Assembly: GCA_937919165.1 (NCBI GenBank)
Contig: CALFPO010000030.1
Span: forward strand, 1-7,379
Direction of reading: 5' to 3'
DNA from: an uncultured Bacillota bacterium
GTDB lineage: Bacteria; Bacillota_I; Bacilli_A; Erysipelotrichales; Erysipelotrichaceae
DNA length: 7,379 nt
Shown: positions 1-5,194 of the stretch, piece after piece
How positions within the stretch are numbered: position 1 is the first letter of the stretch
Layout: each line of letters starts with the position of its first letter
The notes under the pieces: model-generated
What the model was told of the DNA's origin: nothing
Seen by the model: the letters and a program-made list of their open reading frames with translations, nothing else
Database searches by the model: none
Made by a program: the position numbers and the translations under genes

Positions 1-201
1 ATCAAACAGAGCTGACATAAGAAGCAGGTTTTGCAGTTCAGGCAAGGCTTGTCCCCATTGCCATTTGTATATGGCTTGAGGTGTCGTGAATCCCATGATA
101 TTTTGAAGATCCTTCACGCTCATGCCGGCCTGTTCACGCAGATATTTGATGTTTATGCCGGTTTTGACTATGTCAACAACCGGAAATGTAAAGTTGCTCA
201 T
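1..201 (-). CDS. XRE-family helix-turn-helix regulator, partial (C-terminus beyond window)
   Basis: The minus strand reads as 67 uninterrupted codons from ATG at 201 to the window edge with no stop, so the 3' end lies outside. The protein begins MSNFTFPVVDIVKTG and then has a compact helix-turn-helix at about residues 18-60: the NIKYLREQAGMSVKDLQ helices, a turn, then the recognition segment TTPQAIYKWQWGQALP. The 'xxPQAIYKWQxGxxLP' pattern is typical of a small XRE/Cro-like family that is common in Firmicutes genomes and mobile elements. It probably binds DNA as a transcriptional regulator; its target is unknown. The start is supported by GGAGG at 210-214, 8 nt before ATG. The gene lies 108 nt downstream of the zinc-ribbon gene on the same strand. 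The gap between them holds nested inverted repeats that may be an autoregulatory operator or an RNA switch. Confidence 0.88.
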   Translation of the reverse strand, partial: MSNFTFPVVDIVKTGINIKYLREQAGMSVKDLQNIMGFTTPQAIYKWQWGQALPELQNLLLMSALFD

Positions 202-207
202 TTTACA

Positions 208-297
208 ATCCTCCAAAAAACTTTCGTTTTTTTCTCTTATCTATATGTTTTTGCAAAGATATGGAGGATATCTAATACAAACTTTACATATAGATAA
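208..297 (-). promoter_or_regulatory. Nested inverted repeats with anti-Shine-Dalgarno loop in leader of XRE gene
   Basis: TTATCTATATGT (237-248) and ACATATAGATAA (286-297) form a perfect 12-bp inverted repeat. Inside it, AGATAT (257-262) and ATATCT (268-273) form a second stem with a 5-nt loop. On the minus-strand RNA that loop reads CCUCC. The eight bases AUCCUCCA (269-262) are exactly complementary to UGGAGGAU (215-208), which contains the ribosome binding site of the XRE gene. The outer repeat could equally be a DNA operator for the encoded regulator. The pairings are seen directly; the function is inferred. Confidence 0.5.
215..232 (-). promoter_or_regulatory. GAAA-tetraloop hairpin abutting the XRE gene ribosome binding site
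   Basis: On the minus strand AAAAAAC, GAAA, GTTTTTT forms a 7-bp A:U-rich stem closed by C-G with a GNRA tetraloop. It ends directly at the GGAGG ribosome binding site (210-214). It may influence ribosome access or simply reflect A/T richness. It lacks the GC-rich stem of a normal terminator. Confidence 0.3.
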
Positions 298-309
298 TAT
301 ACTATGCCT

Positions 310-942
310 TTAGTGGATTGTGCTCATTGCTTTTTCCCTTTCCTCCCTTGCGCTATTTAGAATTTGATTGTTGTATTCAGCTGTGTATTTCCTGGCATTG
401 ATGCAGTGTATCCTTGCCGGTATCACCCATTTTGTGACACAAGAATCGCAGCACCTTTGTATCATATCCGCCATTTCCGGATTGTAGATAGGATCAAGGT
501 TGTTGCCCCATCCTTCAAAGCTTTTTCCACATATGCTGCATGTGTTCGTCATCACAAGCTTCCTTTTGTCATAGCAGACAAAGTTGCCTGCTTCAATAGC
601 CTTGACTGTCCTGCAGATATCATGGATGGTCATTGTTTTTGTGAGCCTTTCATAAGCCTCCTTGCATCCATCGTGTATTTGCTTTGCCTCAAGCAGATTG
701 TAGAGATTGTTGGCTTCCATGAACTCAAGCAGATTGGTATGCTCATAATAGGCGATCGCATCAGTCAGATAACACCACACCATCCATTCGTCAGGAGCAT
801 CGTTGGCGCTGCCGTCATCGAATACATAGTCGATGATATTGCCGTTGAAATCAGCCTTAACGATGTAGCGATTTCCAGAAGTTGCGTTGGATTTGCCGTC
901 ATAGGTTTTGCTTAAAACCCTGATTTTGATGTTGTTTTCCAT
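310..942 (-). CDS. Zinc-ribbon protein of unknown function, 210 aa
   Basis: This is a cytoplasmic protein with no signal or membrane segment. The C-terminal third holds a probable zinc ribbon: C135-SI-C138-GKSFEGWGNN, then C164-C165-DS-C168 followed by VIPARI (173-178). The pattern 'CxxCGxxFxGxGNN...CCxxC...VIPAR' is one I know from short conserved proteins in Firmicutes phages and mobile elements. Here it is attached to about 130 unrecognised residues, with a possible small beta-rich segment (1-45) and a helical region (55-115). Loose metal binding and a nucleic-acid role are family-level guesses. The start at 942 is chosen because GGGAGG (951-956) lies 8 nt upstream. An in-frame TTG at 981 would add 13 residues but has no ribosome binding site and would translate through that one. 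The gene sits 3' of a SAM-I-like riboswitch and is followed by the XRE regulator on the same strand. Confidence 0.85.
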   Translation of the reverse strand: MENNIKIRVLSKTYDGKSNATSGNRYIVKADFNGNIIDYVFDDGSANDAPDEWMVWCYLTDAIAYYEHTNLLEFMEANNLYNLLEAKQIHDGCKEAYERLTKTMTIHDICRTVKAIEAGNFVCYDKRKLVMTNTCSICGKSFEGWGNNLDPIYNPEMADMIQRCCDSCVTKWVIPARIHCINARKYTAEYNNQILNSAREEREKAMSTIH

Positions 943-950
943 TATGTTTT

Positions 951-956
951 CCTCCC
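951..956 (-). promoter_or_regulatory. Ribosome binding site fixing the zinc-ribbon gene start
   Basis: GGGAGG on the minus strand, within AAAGGGAGG, lies 8 nt before ATG at 942. It decides in favour of 942 over the upstream in-frame TTG at 981. Confidence 0.85.
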
Positions 957-989
957 TTTGATCTTTAGGGATTTTTCCCAAACATAACT

Positions 990-1017
990 AATATAGCATT
1001 ATCATTTGGTGTCATCA
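990..1017 (-). promoter_or_regulatory. Possible secondary promoter for the zinc-ribbon gene
   Basis: On the minus strand TATATT (995-990) is preceded by TGC, giving an extended -10 form, TGCTATATT. Only weak -35 matches are present (TGATGA at 1017-1012 with a 16-nt spacer, or ATGACA at 1015-1010 with 14). If used, it would bypass the riboswitch terminator. Support is weak. Confidence 0.25.
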
Positions 1018-1035
1018 TTAAACCATCGGTTTAAT
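1017..1035. repeat. 8-bp inverted repeat, candidate operator or leader hairpin
   Basis: ATTAAACC, ATC, GGTTTAAT is a perfect 8-bp inverted repeat with a 3-nt centre. It lies between the riboswitch terminator (1041-1069) and the zinc-ribbon start, next to the weak secondary promoter's -35 region. It could be a protein-binding operator or a hairpin in the transcript. No T-tract follows on either strand that would make it a terminator. Confidence 0.4.
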
Positions 1036-1040
1036 AAGAT

Positions 1041-1069
1041 AGAAAAACTCTTGAATGCCATCAAGAGTT
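1041..1069 (-). terminator. Intrinsic terminator of the SAM-I-like riboswitch
   Basis: On the minus strand AACTCTTGA (1069-1061), loop TGGCAT, TCAAGAGTT (1054-1046) form a perfect 9-bp stem followed directly by TTTC. It begins within one base of the proposed P1 3' strand of the aptamer, as expected of a riboswitch expression platform. The 5' arm segment ACUCUU could alternatively pair with GAGAGU at 1167-1162, at the 5' end of the aptamer, a possible antiterminator. It is also the only terminator candidate downstream of the protease gene ending at 1212. Confidence 0.7.
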
Positions 1070-1174
1070 AATCCTTCTAGAATATGTCCTCCATTGTTCA
1101 GACATTAGCACCTTCTCATCTCTAAGGGTTGCTGTACGATCATCGAGCCTGTCTCTAGCGTACTCTCTATGGTT
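1070..1174 (-). promoter_or_regulatory. SAM-I (S-box)-like riboswitch aptamer
   Basis: The minus strand contains the S-box hallmarks in order. AGAGAG is followed by P2a GUACG (1163-1159) pairing with CGUAC (1138-1134). P2b is GAG, ACAGG, CUC (1155-1145), which aligns with the consensus GGG, ACUGG, CCC. AUGA follows, then GCAACC (1132-1127), a P3 closed by ACC/GGU, and GGUGCUAA (1112-1105). Loop bases AGACA (1154-1150) are complementary to UGUCU (1104-1100) just after GGUGCUAA, the place of the known L2-J3/4 pseudoknot. P4 is an imperfect stem, about 1102-1079. P1 is short: (U)AACC at 1174-1171 with GGAUU(A), bulging one A. One side of the usual kink-turn reads CUA rather than GA, so this is a divergent member. 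S-box RNAs bind S-adenosylmethionine and normally terminate transcription when it is abundant. Confidence 0.77.
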
Positions 1175-1179
1175 ATTAC

Positions 1180-1208
1180 AATATATTGCTTATAAATTTA
1201 TGTGTCAA
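1180..1208 (-). promoter_or_regulatory. Sigma-A-type promoter of the riboswitch transcript
   Basis: On the minus strand a perfect TTGACA (1208-1203) and TATATT (1185-1180) are separated by 17 nt. The expected transcription start is about 1173-1175, exactly where the proposed riboswitch P1 begins. The -35 box starts three bases after the stop codon of the protease gene (1212). Confidence 0.8.
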
Positions 1209-1211
1209 TCT

Positions 1212-3770
1212 TTATTTGATCGTGACAAACCATCTGTCATCATCTGACCTGCTTATCGACATCATGACATTCTCTGCGTTTTCGTATACATCCTTAGGAA
1301 CAGTAAAGGTACGGACATTGTCTCCCTCACTTGTTGGAACCAAGAATTGCCCGAATTCATCGCCATCAGGCGGAATGAAGGCCATCACTTCATAGAGTTC
1401 TGGAGCCTTGAAGCTGACGGTCACGACATAGTCTCCGTTGCTGTCGTTTCCGATGACGACTTCCTTGAGCTCAAAGGCATGGATCTTGTTGTAGTATTCC
1501 TCATCAAAGGCAATCACTACGCCATCATCAAGGAAAGTATAGCGATGATCGGAATTGTTCAGTACGCCATAGTTTTCATAATCCAGCAGGTTGCATAGAT
1601 TGAACTGGTAGTTGCCTTCGGCAGTGATGCCGTATTGGCTATAGTCCAGTAGAGCCTTGCAGTACTTGTACTGGGCTTTGAAGAAAGCCATGCTTCTGGT
1701 CATGCCGTCATTGAGGCTGCGCAGATAGGTATAGTAGAAATAATAGAAATTGGCCTTGGCCATATCTTCAACAGAGACATCATTCCTTACGCCATTGTTG
1801 GAGATGATGTGCGAAGCCGAGAAGACACCGACGGCCTTGCCGTTAAGAGCTGTAGCAGTCAGGTTATTCTTCATGTCCTCTCCGCCATTGCAGGTCCATA
1901 GGTCAAGGTAGTAGCAGTTGTCTGAAAGGATCTTATTGATGTTGTCTGAATTCAGGACAGATTTTCTATTCTCCTGGTCATTCTCGAAATAGCATAGGTC
2001 GATATTATCTTTCTGGCCATGGCTATTTATGATCATTTCAACTGGGCCATTTCCGTTGACCATCTTAAGACTATCATGATCGAAAGAACCTGAAGTCTCA
2101 TTCCTTACCGGATACTCTCCCAATGTATTTCCATATAATGAATAGTCGTCATCATACAGCATGAATTCCTCATGCATCCTATCAAGGAAGATGCCGAAGT
2201 CATCCTTATGTTCACTTTCCGCAAAGATAGGATTGGAGAAGTTCACAAGATGCAGCTTCTTGCTGCCGTTCTCATTCACGAAACCATTGTATTTCTTGAA
2301 GAAGTCCTTGAATTCATTCTTGCCTAATGGCAGTCTTGCGACTGGCCATTGAGGCACCAGATCAACATCAAGTCCTTCGTTGAAATGTCTATATGCCGAA
2401 TAATGATCGCATATTATGTTGGCGTCATTGTTCAGATTCTGATAGAAATAGTCGCTATAGAAGAATCCCATCTCATCAACGGAATTGACGATATCTACTG
2501 CATAGTCAACGCTGAATGGAGGAAGCAGTTCTCTATTGCCCATGATCTGGATGCCGGCTATCTTACCGCCTCTATTCCAGTGTTCATCCTTCAGCATATT
2601 ATAGATATCCTTGGCATCATTCTTGCCTGCACAGTCAAGAAGCACAGGATATGAATCGATGATTGTCGTACTGTATTCTTCAATAGCCTCTATATCATCC
2701 AAGCTCAATTTCGATGAATCATATAGGACATAGGTATGTTTGAATGAATCATAATAGGCATCTCTTAGTTCATTGGCATCTTCCTGCCTATTGTTTCTTT
2801 CCAATACTCTGGCAATGAACTCGACTGGCTGCATGACTTTTGCGCCATTGGCATTTATATGGTTTGTCTCCTTAAGCAGATCCTTGATCTCCTGTTCAGT
2901 TATGTCATAGTCGATGCTTTGAGCTATCGCATAGATGCCCAAGGTAAATGGCATAGTCCAGCTTAATCCGCCATCCCGCTCCCAATAGACATATTCGTTC
3001 TTATCTCCAAGCGAGGTCCTGGAATCGCTAGGAACGGCGGTCACACAGTTGCCATTGTCAAACAAAGGCTTGAAGTTTTCGGGATTGTTTCGATCAGCGA
3101 AATCATCGAAATAGCCGCCTGCATTCTCCCCGCACCATAAGACCATAATGTCCTCATCGTTGCATCTTTTGACGGCATCCATGATCTCATCGTAGTATGG
3201 TTCATCATGTCGCGGATTATTGGAGAAACCGACCATCCTGATCTTTTCTCCCTCAGGAAGCTTTCTGTTGTCTTCGATCAGCTCATCAAGACAGGTCACC
3301 CAATTCTTCTGCTGATCATCAACCCATGAAACATATGAATAGAAATACAGACTGATGTCTGGCGCCGTACCGATGTTCTTGCCTGCCAATAGCGACGATG
3401 TCGCAGCGCCATGCATGGTTCCATCAGTATTGGCATTATTTGTATACTTAACAACAGCATCCTTGATCTCATCAGAAAAAGGCTCAATCAAAGGCTGATC
3501 GCAATATGCCACATTGACGCCCTTGCCCGTATATCCCAGTTCATGAAGCACCTCTACGCCCAGGCCTGGATCTATTCCCCACCTGGTTTTGGCATCAAGG
3601 TATTCGATTGCCGAAACATTGGATTCTGTGTCGCTATTCTCTACGACAGGATTCTCTTCAACTGTTTCGTCTTTTTCGATCGGTTCAGTCTTGCTGTCGT
3701 TGCTGCAACCAAATAATGTAAGCAGCATCAGCAATACTACCATAAGCGTCAATTGTCTTTTCATGCGCAT
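1212..3770 (-). CDS. Lipoprotein with a subtilisin-like (S8) domain and a gingipain/caspase-like (clan CD) domain, 852 aa
   Basis: The N-terminus is a lipoprotein signal: MRMKRQ, a hydrophobic stretch (7-20), lipobox LFGC with Cys22 as the lipidated residue, then an acidic linker (23-52). Residues about 60-300 resemble a subtilase. D91 sits in GKGVNVAYCDQP, H120 in MHGAATSSLLAG, N216 in WCGENAGG (oxyanion hole position) and S270 in GGLSWTMPFTLG. Residues about 375-690 resemble a C25/clan CD cysteine protease: a gingipain-like PVARLP strand (476-481), H584 in IINSHGQ, C627 in LDLWTCNGG, then AVGVFSASHIISNNG. A beta-rich tail (765-852) may be an Ig-like cap. The protein should be anchored outside the cytoplasmic membrane; its substrates are unknown. 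GGGAG (3775-3779) lies 4 nt before ATG 3770 and 10 nt before ATG 3764, so either Met could start it. It diverges from a two-pass membrane protein gene and ends next to the riboswitch promoter. Confidence 0.9.
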   Translation of the reverse strand: MRMKRQLTLMVVLLMLLTLFGCSNDSKTEPIEKDETVEENPVVENSDTESNVSAIEYLDAKTRWGIDPGLGVEVLHELGYTGKGVNVAYCDQPLIEPFSDEIKDAVVKYTNNANTDGTMHGAATSSLLAGKNIGTAPDISLYFYSYVSWVDDQQKNWVTCLDELIEDNRKLPEGEKIRMVGFSNNPRHDEPYYDEIMDAVKRCNDEDIMVLWCGENAGGYFDDFADRNNPENFKPLFDNGNCVTAVPSDSRTSLGDKNEYVYWERDGGLSWTMPFTLGIYAIAQSIDYDITEQEIKDLLKETNHINANGAKVMQPVEFIARVLERNNRQEDANELRDAYYDSFKHTYVLYDSSKLSLDDIEAIEEYSTTIIDSYPVLLDCAGKNDAKDIYNMLKDEHWNRGGKIAGIQIMGNRELLPPFSVDYAVDIVNSVDEMGFFYSDYFYQNLNNDANIICDHYSAYRHFNEGLDVDLVPQWPVARLPLGKNEFKDFFKKYNGFVNENGSKKLHLVNFSNPIFAESEHKDDFGIFLDRMHEEFMLYDDDYSLYGNTLGEYPVRNETSGSFDHDSLKMVNGNGPVEMIINSHGQKDNIDLCYFENDQENRKSVLNSDNINKILSDNCYYLDLWTCNGGEDMKNNLTATALNGKAVGVFSASHIISNNGVRNDVSVEDMAKANFYYFYYTYLRSLNDGMTRSMAFFKAQYKYCKALLDYSQYGITAEGNYQFNLCNLLDYENYGVLNNSDHRYTFLDDGVVIAFDEEYYNKIHAFELKEVVIGNDSNGDYVVTVSFKAPELYEVMAFIPPDGDEFGQFLVPTSEGDNVRTFTVPKDVYENAENVMMSISRSDDDRWFVTIK

Positions 3771-3788
3771 ATATCTCCCAATACTCTT

Positions 3789-3798
3789 ATTATATAAT
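3789..3798. promoter_or_regulatory. Palindromic shared -10 element between divergent genes
   Basis: The palindrome ATTATATAAT gives TATAAT on both strands (plus 3793-3798, minus 3794-3789). It is centred in the 49-bp gap between the protease gene and the membrane-protein gene. Neither direction has a good -35 at 16-18 nt. Predicted leaders are only about 12-15 nt, so the two polymerases would compete for the same site. Confidence 0.5.
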
Positions 3799-3819
3799 TA
3801 TGAAACAAAGGCAGGATTC

Positions 3820-4734
3820 ATGATGAAAGAAAAAGAATACCAGATACGCAATTTCATTGGCCTAGGAAAGGTAGCCAAGATACTTCTTTTCGGTTCTCTG
3901 GGTGTGACATTGATGCTTGTTGTGCTTGGCACAGCATTCATGCTGAATAGAGGCACAGCCAAATCCGAGAAGTTCGATGCTTTATTCTCTGAAAAGGAAA
4001 CGTATTCATATATCGATGTAGTCGCTGCCAGCGATTGGGTATATGAATACAAATACAATGACACCAAGATGACCTTCTATGTTGTCGAGGATACCGATGG
4101 ATATCTTAGTTTCGCTACCATCAGCGACAAAGATATGGCCAATATGCATGCCCAGCAGCTCTACTGGAATGATGAGACAGGCACTCCACCTGAACCATAT
4201 CGCATCTATGGCATTGCCTGGCCACTAGATTCCAGCGAAAGAACCTATCTAGAGCTGTACAACGCAACAGATCTCGAATCACTTGAAGATTTTGAAGATT
4301 GGTTCGGTGTCATGTATCTAGACTGCGGCTATAACCCTCTGGAAGAGACTGGCTGGCTATTCTTTCTCATAGCGCTCTTTACCGGCCTATTCTTTATGAT
4401 CATGTTCATATGTCTTGCCCCACAGCTTATCAAGGCCAGAAAGTCCATCAAGATCCTGAAAGATGAAAACCTGATAGATGAAGCCTATGAAGAATTGAGT
4501 TCAACATCTGCCATTGGTCCATGTGTCATAGGCAAGCGCTTCTTCTTTGTCAGAAACAAAGGAGTTGCTGTACCTATGGAAAAGATTAAGGACTGCATAG
4601 CCTATACAAAATCTATGCGAATCGTCATTGAGCCATTGGGTGAAGTGATTGTTGAGAATCTAAAAGATGGAGAGCTTGATCAGATAATTGAAGCTCTGCC
4701 ATTTGAAAGCGAAACGATCGAAATCGAACAATAA
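3820..4734 (+). CDS. Two-pass membrane protein of unknown function, 304 aa
   Basis: I do not recognise a named family. Hydrophobic segments at about residues 21-43 and 179-200 give two membrane helices. With basic residues before the first helix and after the second (PQLIKARKSIK), residues 44-178 should lie outside and both termini inside. The outer part is acidic and aromatic-rich. The cytoplasmic tail (about 225-295) alternates short strands, IGKRFFFVRNKGVAVPMEKI, with a final helix, loosely like a bacterial PH-type domain; this is a weak impression. The frame is open upstream to 3589 but that stretch lies antisense to the protease gene. AAAGG at 3807-3811 and AGGA at 3813-3816 support ATG 3820, with ATG 3823 as an alternative. 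The gene ends in tandem TAA codons, directly before a strong terminator. Divergence from the protease suggests shared control, and the outer domain could be a partner or substrate of that protease; this is inference only. Confidence 0.9.
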   Translation: MMKEKEYQIRNFIGLGKVAKILLFGSLGVTLMLVVLGTAFMLNRGTAKSEKFDALFSEKETYSYIDVVAASDWVYEYKYNDTKMTFYVVEDTDGYLSFATISDKDMANMHAQQLYWNDETGTPPEPYRIYGIAWPLDSSERTYLELYNATDLESLEDFEDWFGVMYLDCGYNPLEETGWLFFLIALFTGLFFMIMFICLAPQLIKARKSIKILKDENLIDEAYEELSSTSAIGPCVIGKRFFFVRNKGVAVPMEKIKDCIAYTKSMRIVIEPLGEVIVENLKDGELDQIIEALPFESETIEIEQ

Positions 4735-4735
4735 T

Positions 4736-4764
4736 AAAGCGGCATTTGATGCCGCTTTTGTTTC
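4736..4764. terminator. Bidirectional intrinsic terminator between convergent genes
   Basis: AAAGCGGCAT (4736-4745), loop TTG, ATGCCGCTTT (4749-4758) form a perfect 10-bp GC-rich stem. On the plus strand it is followed by TGTTT, and on the minus strand by ATTATT. It lies between the stop codon of the membrane-protein gene (4734) and that of the YkvA gene (4768), so it can end both transcripts. Confidence 0.92.
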
Positions 4765-4767
4765 ATA

Positions 4768-5193
4768 TCAGCAGACCTGATCCACCTCTACCACAATATT
4801 GTCCTGGATAATCTTCCAGCTCTTGTATCTGTCAAGGTCATCCTTGATGAGCTTGATGCATAATCCAATGACGGCTATATCATCGGTAACGCCCAAGCCT
4901 GGAATGAAGTCAGGAATGAGATCAAAAGGATTGGAGATATAAAGTATTGTCGCCACCAAGGCAATGATGGTCTTGGTTGGAATCTCGGTATACTTCTTAT
5001 TGAAGTAATCCTTGATCATGCTTACAAGAATCGGGAACTCTTTTACTCCATCATTAAGCTTCTCAACGAATCTCTCCTTATGCTTGAGCGATTCCATGAG
5101 TTCCTTAACCTTTTCCGGGTTCTTGATGTATTCCTCTGCTGTACTGTATAGGCCTTTAAGGGCCTTTTCTATTCTGTCTAGATCGATTGCCAT
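4768..5193 (-). CDS. YkvA-family (DUF1232) protein, 141 aa
   Basis: The DUF1232 signature NPFDLIPDFIPGLGVTDD covers residues 88-105, preceded by a hydrophobic helix (about 74-87) and followed by another (106-117). The first 65 residues are charged and helical. Proteins of this family are small, probably membrane-associated, and have no firmly established biochemical role. The start is certain: AAGGAG lies about 7 nt upstream, inside the last codons of the nuclease-helicase gene. That gene's stop and this start read TAG-A-ATG with one base between, so translation is probably coupled and the two proteins made together. The gene ends about 10 nt from the bidirectional terminator. The genetic link to a nuclease-helicase is the only clue to its job here. 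Confidence 0.93.
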   Translation of the reverse strand: MAIDLDRIEKALKGLYSTAEEYIKNPEKVKELMESLKHKERFVEKLNDGVKEFPILVSMIKDYFNKKYTEIPTKTIIALVATILYISNPFDLIPDFIPGLGVTDDIAVIGLCIKLIKDDLDRYKSWKIIQDNIVVEVDQVC

Positions 5194-5194
5194 T

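Noticed and set aside
31..297. 88-codon plus-strand open frame
   Set aside because: It runs antisense through the XRE gene and its leader. It has no ribosome binding site and its translation has no domain character, whereas the minus strand has a clear HTH and GGAGG.
237..297. 12-bp inverted repeat read as a terminator for the zinc-ribbon gene
   Set aside because: The stem is almost entirely A/T, its loop is 37 nt and no T-tract follows on the minus strand, so it does not fit an intrinsic terminator.
364..915. 183-codon plus-strand open frame
   Set aside because: It is the antisense shadow of the zinc-ribbon gene, whose conserved CxxC pattern and ribosome binding site are convincing.
943..981. 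TTG start at 981 for the zinc-ribbon protein
   Set aside because: It has no ribosome binding site, and the added codons would be read through the GGGAGG site that serves ATG 942.
1070..1174. Other riboswitch classes (SAM-II, THF, cobalamin) or a tRNA-responsive T-box
   Set aside because: The ordered GCAACC and GGUGCUAA elements with P2 and the pseudoknot fit S-box. There is no T-box TGGNACC element and no cobalamin-box core.
3589..3819. N-terminal extension of the two-pass membrane protein from ATG 3589
   Set aside because: The extra 77 codons overlap the start of the protease gene in antisense. They precede the shared -10 region and have no ribosome binding site.
3798..4067. 89-codon minus-strand open frame
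   Set aside because: It is a shadow of the membrane-protein gene with no ribosome binding site and no recognisable features.
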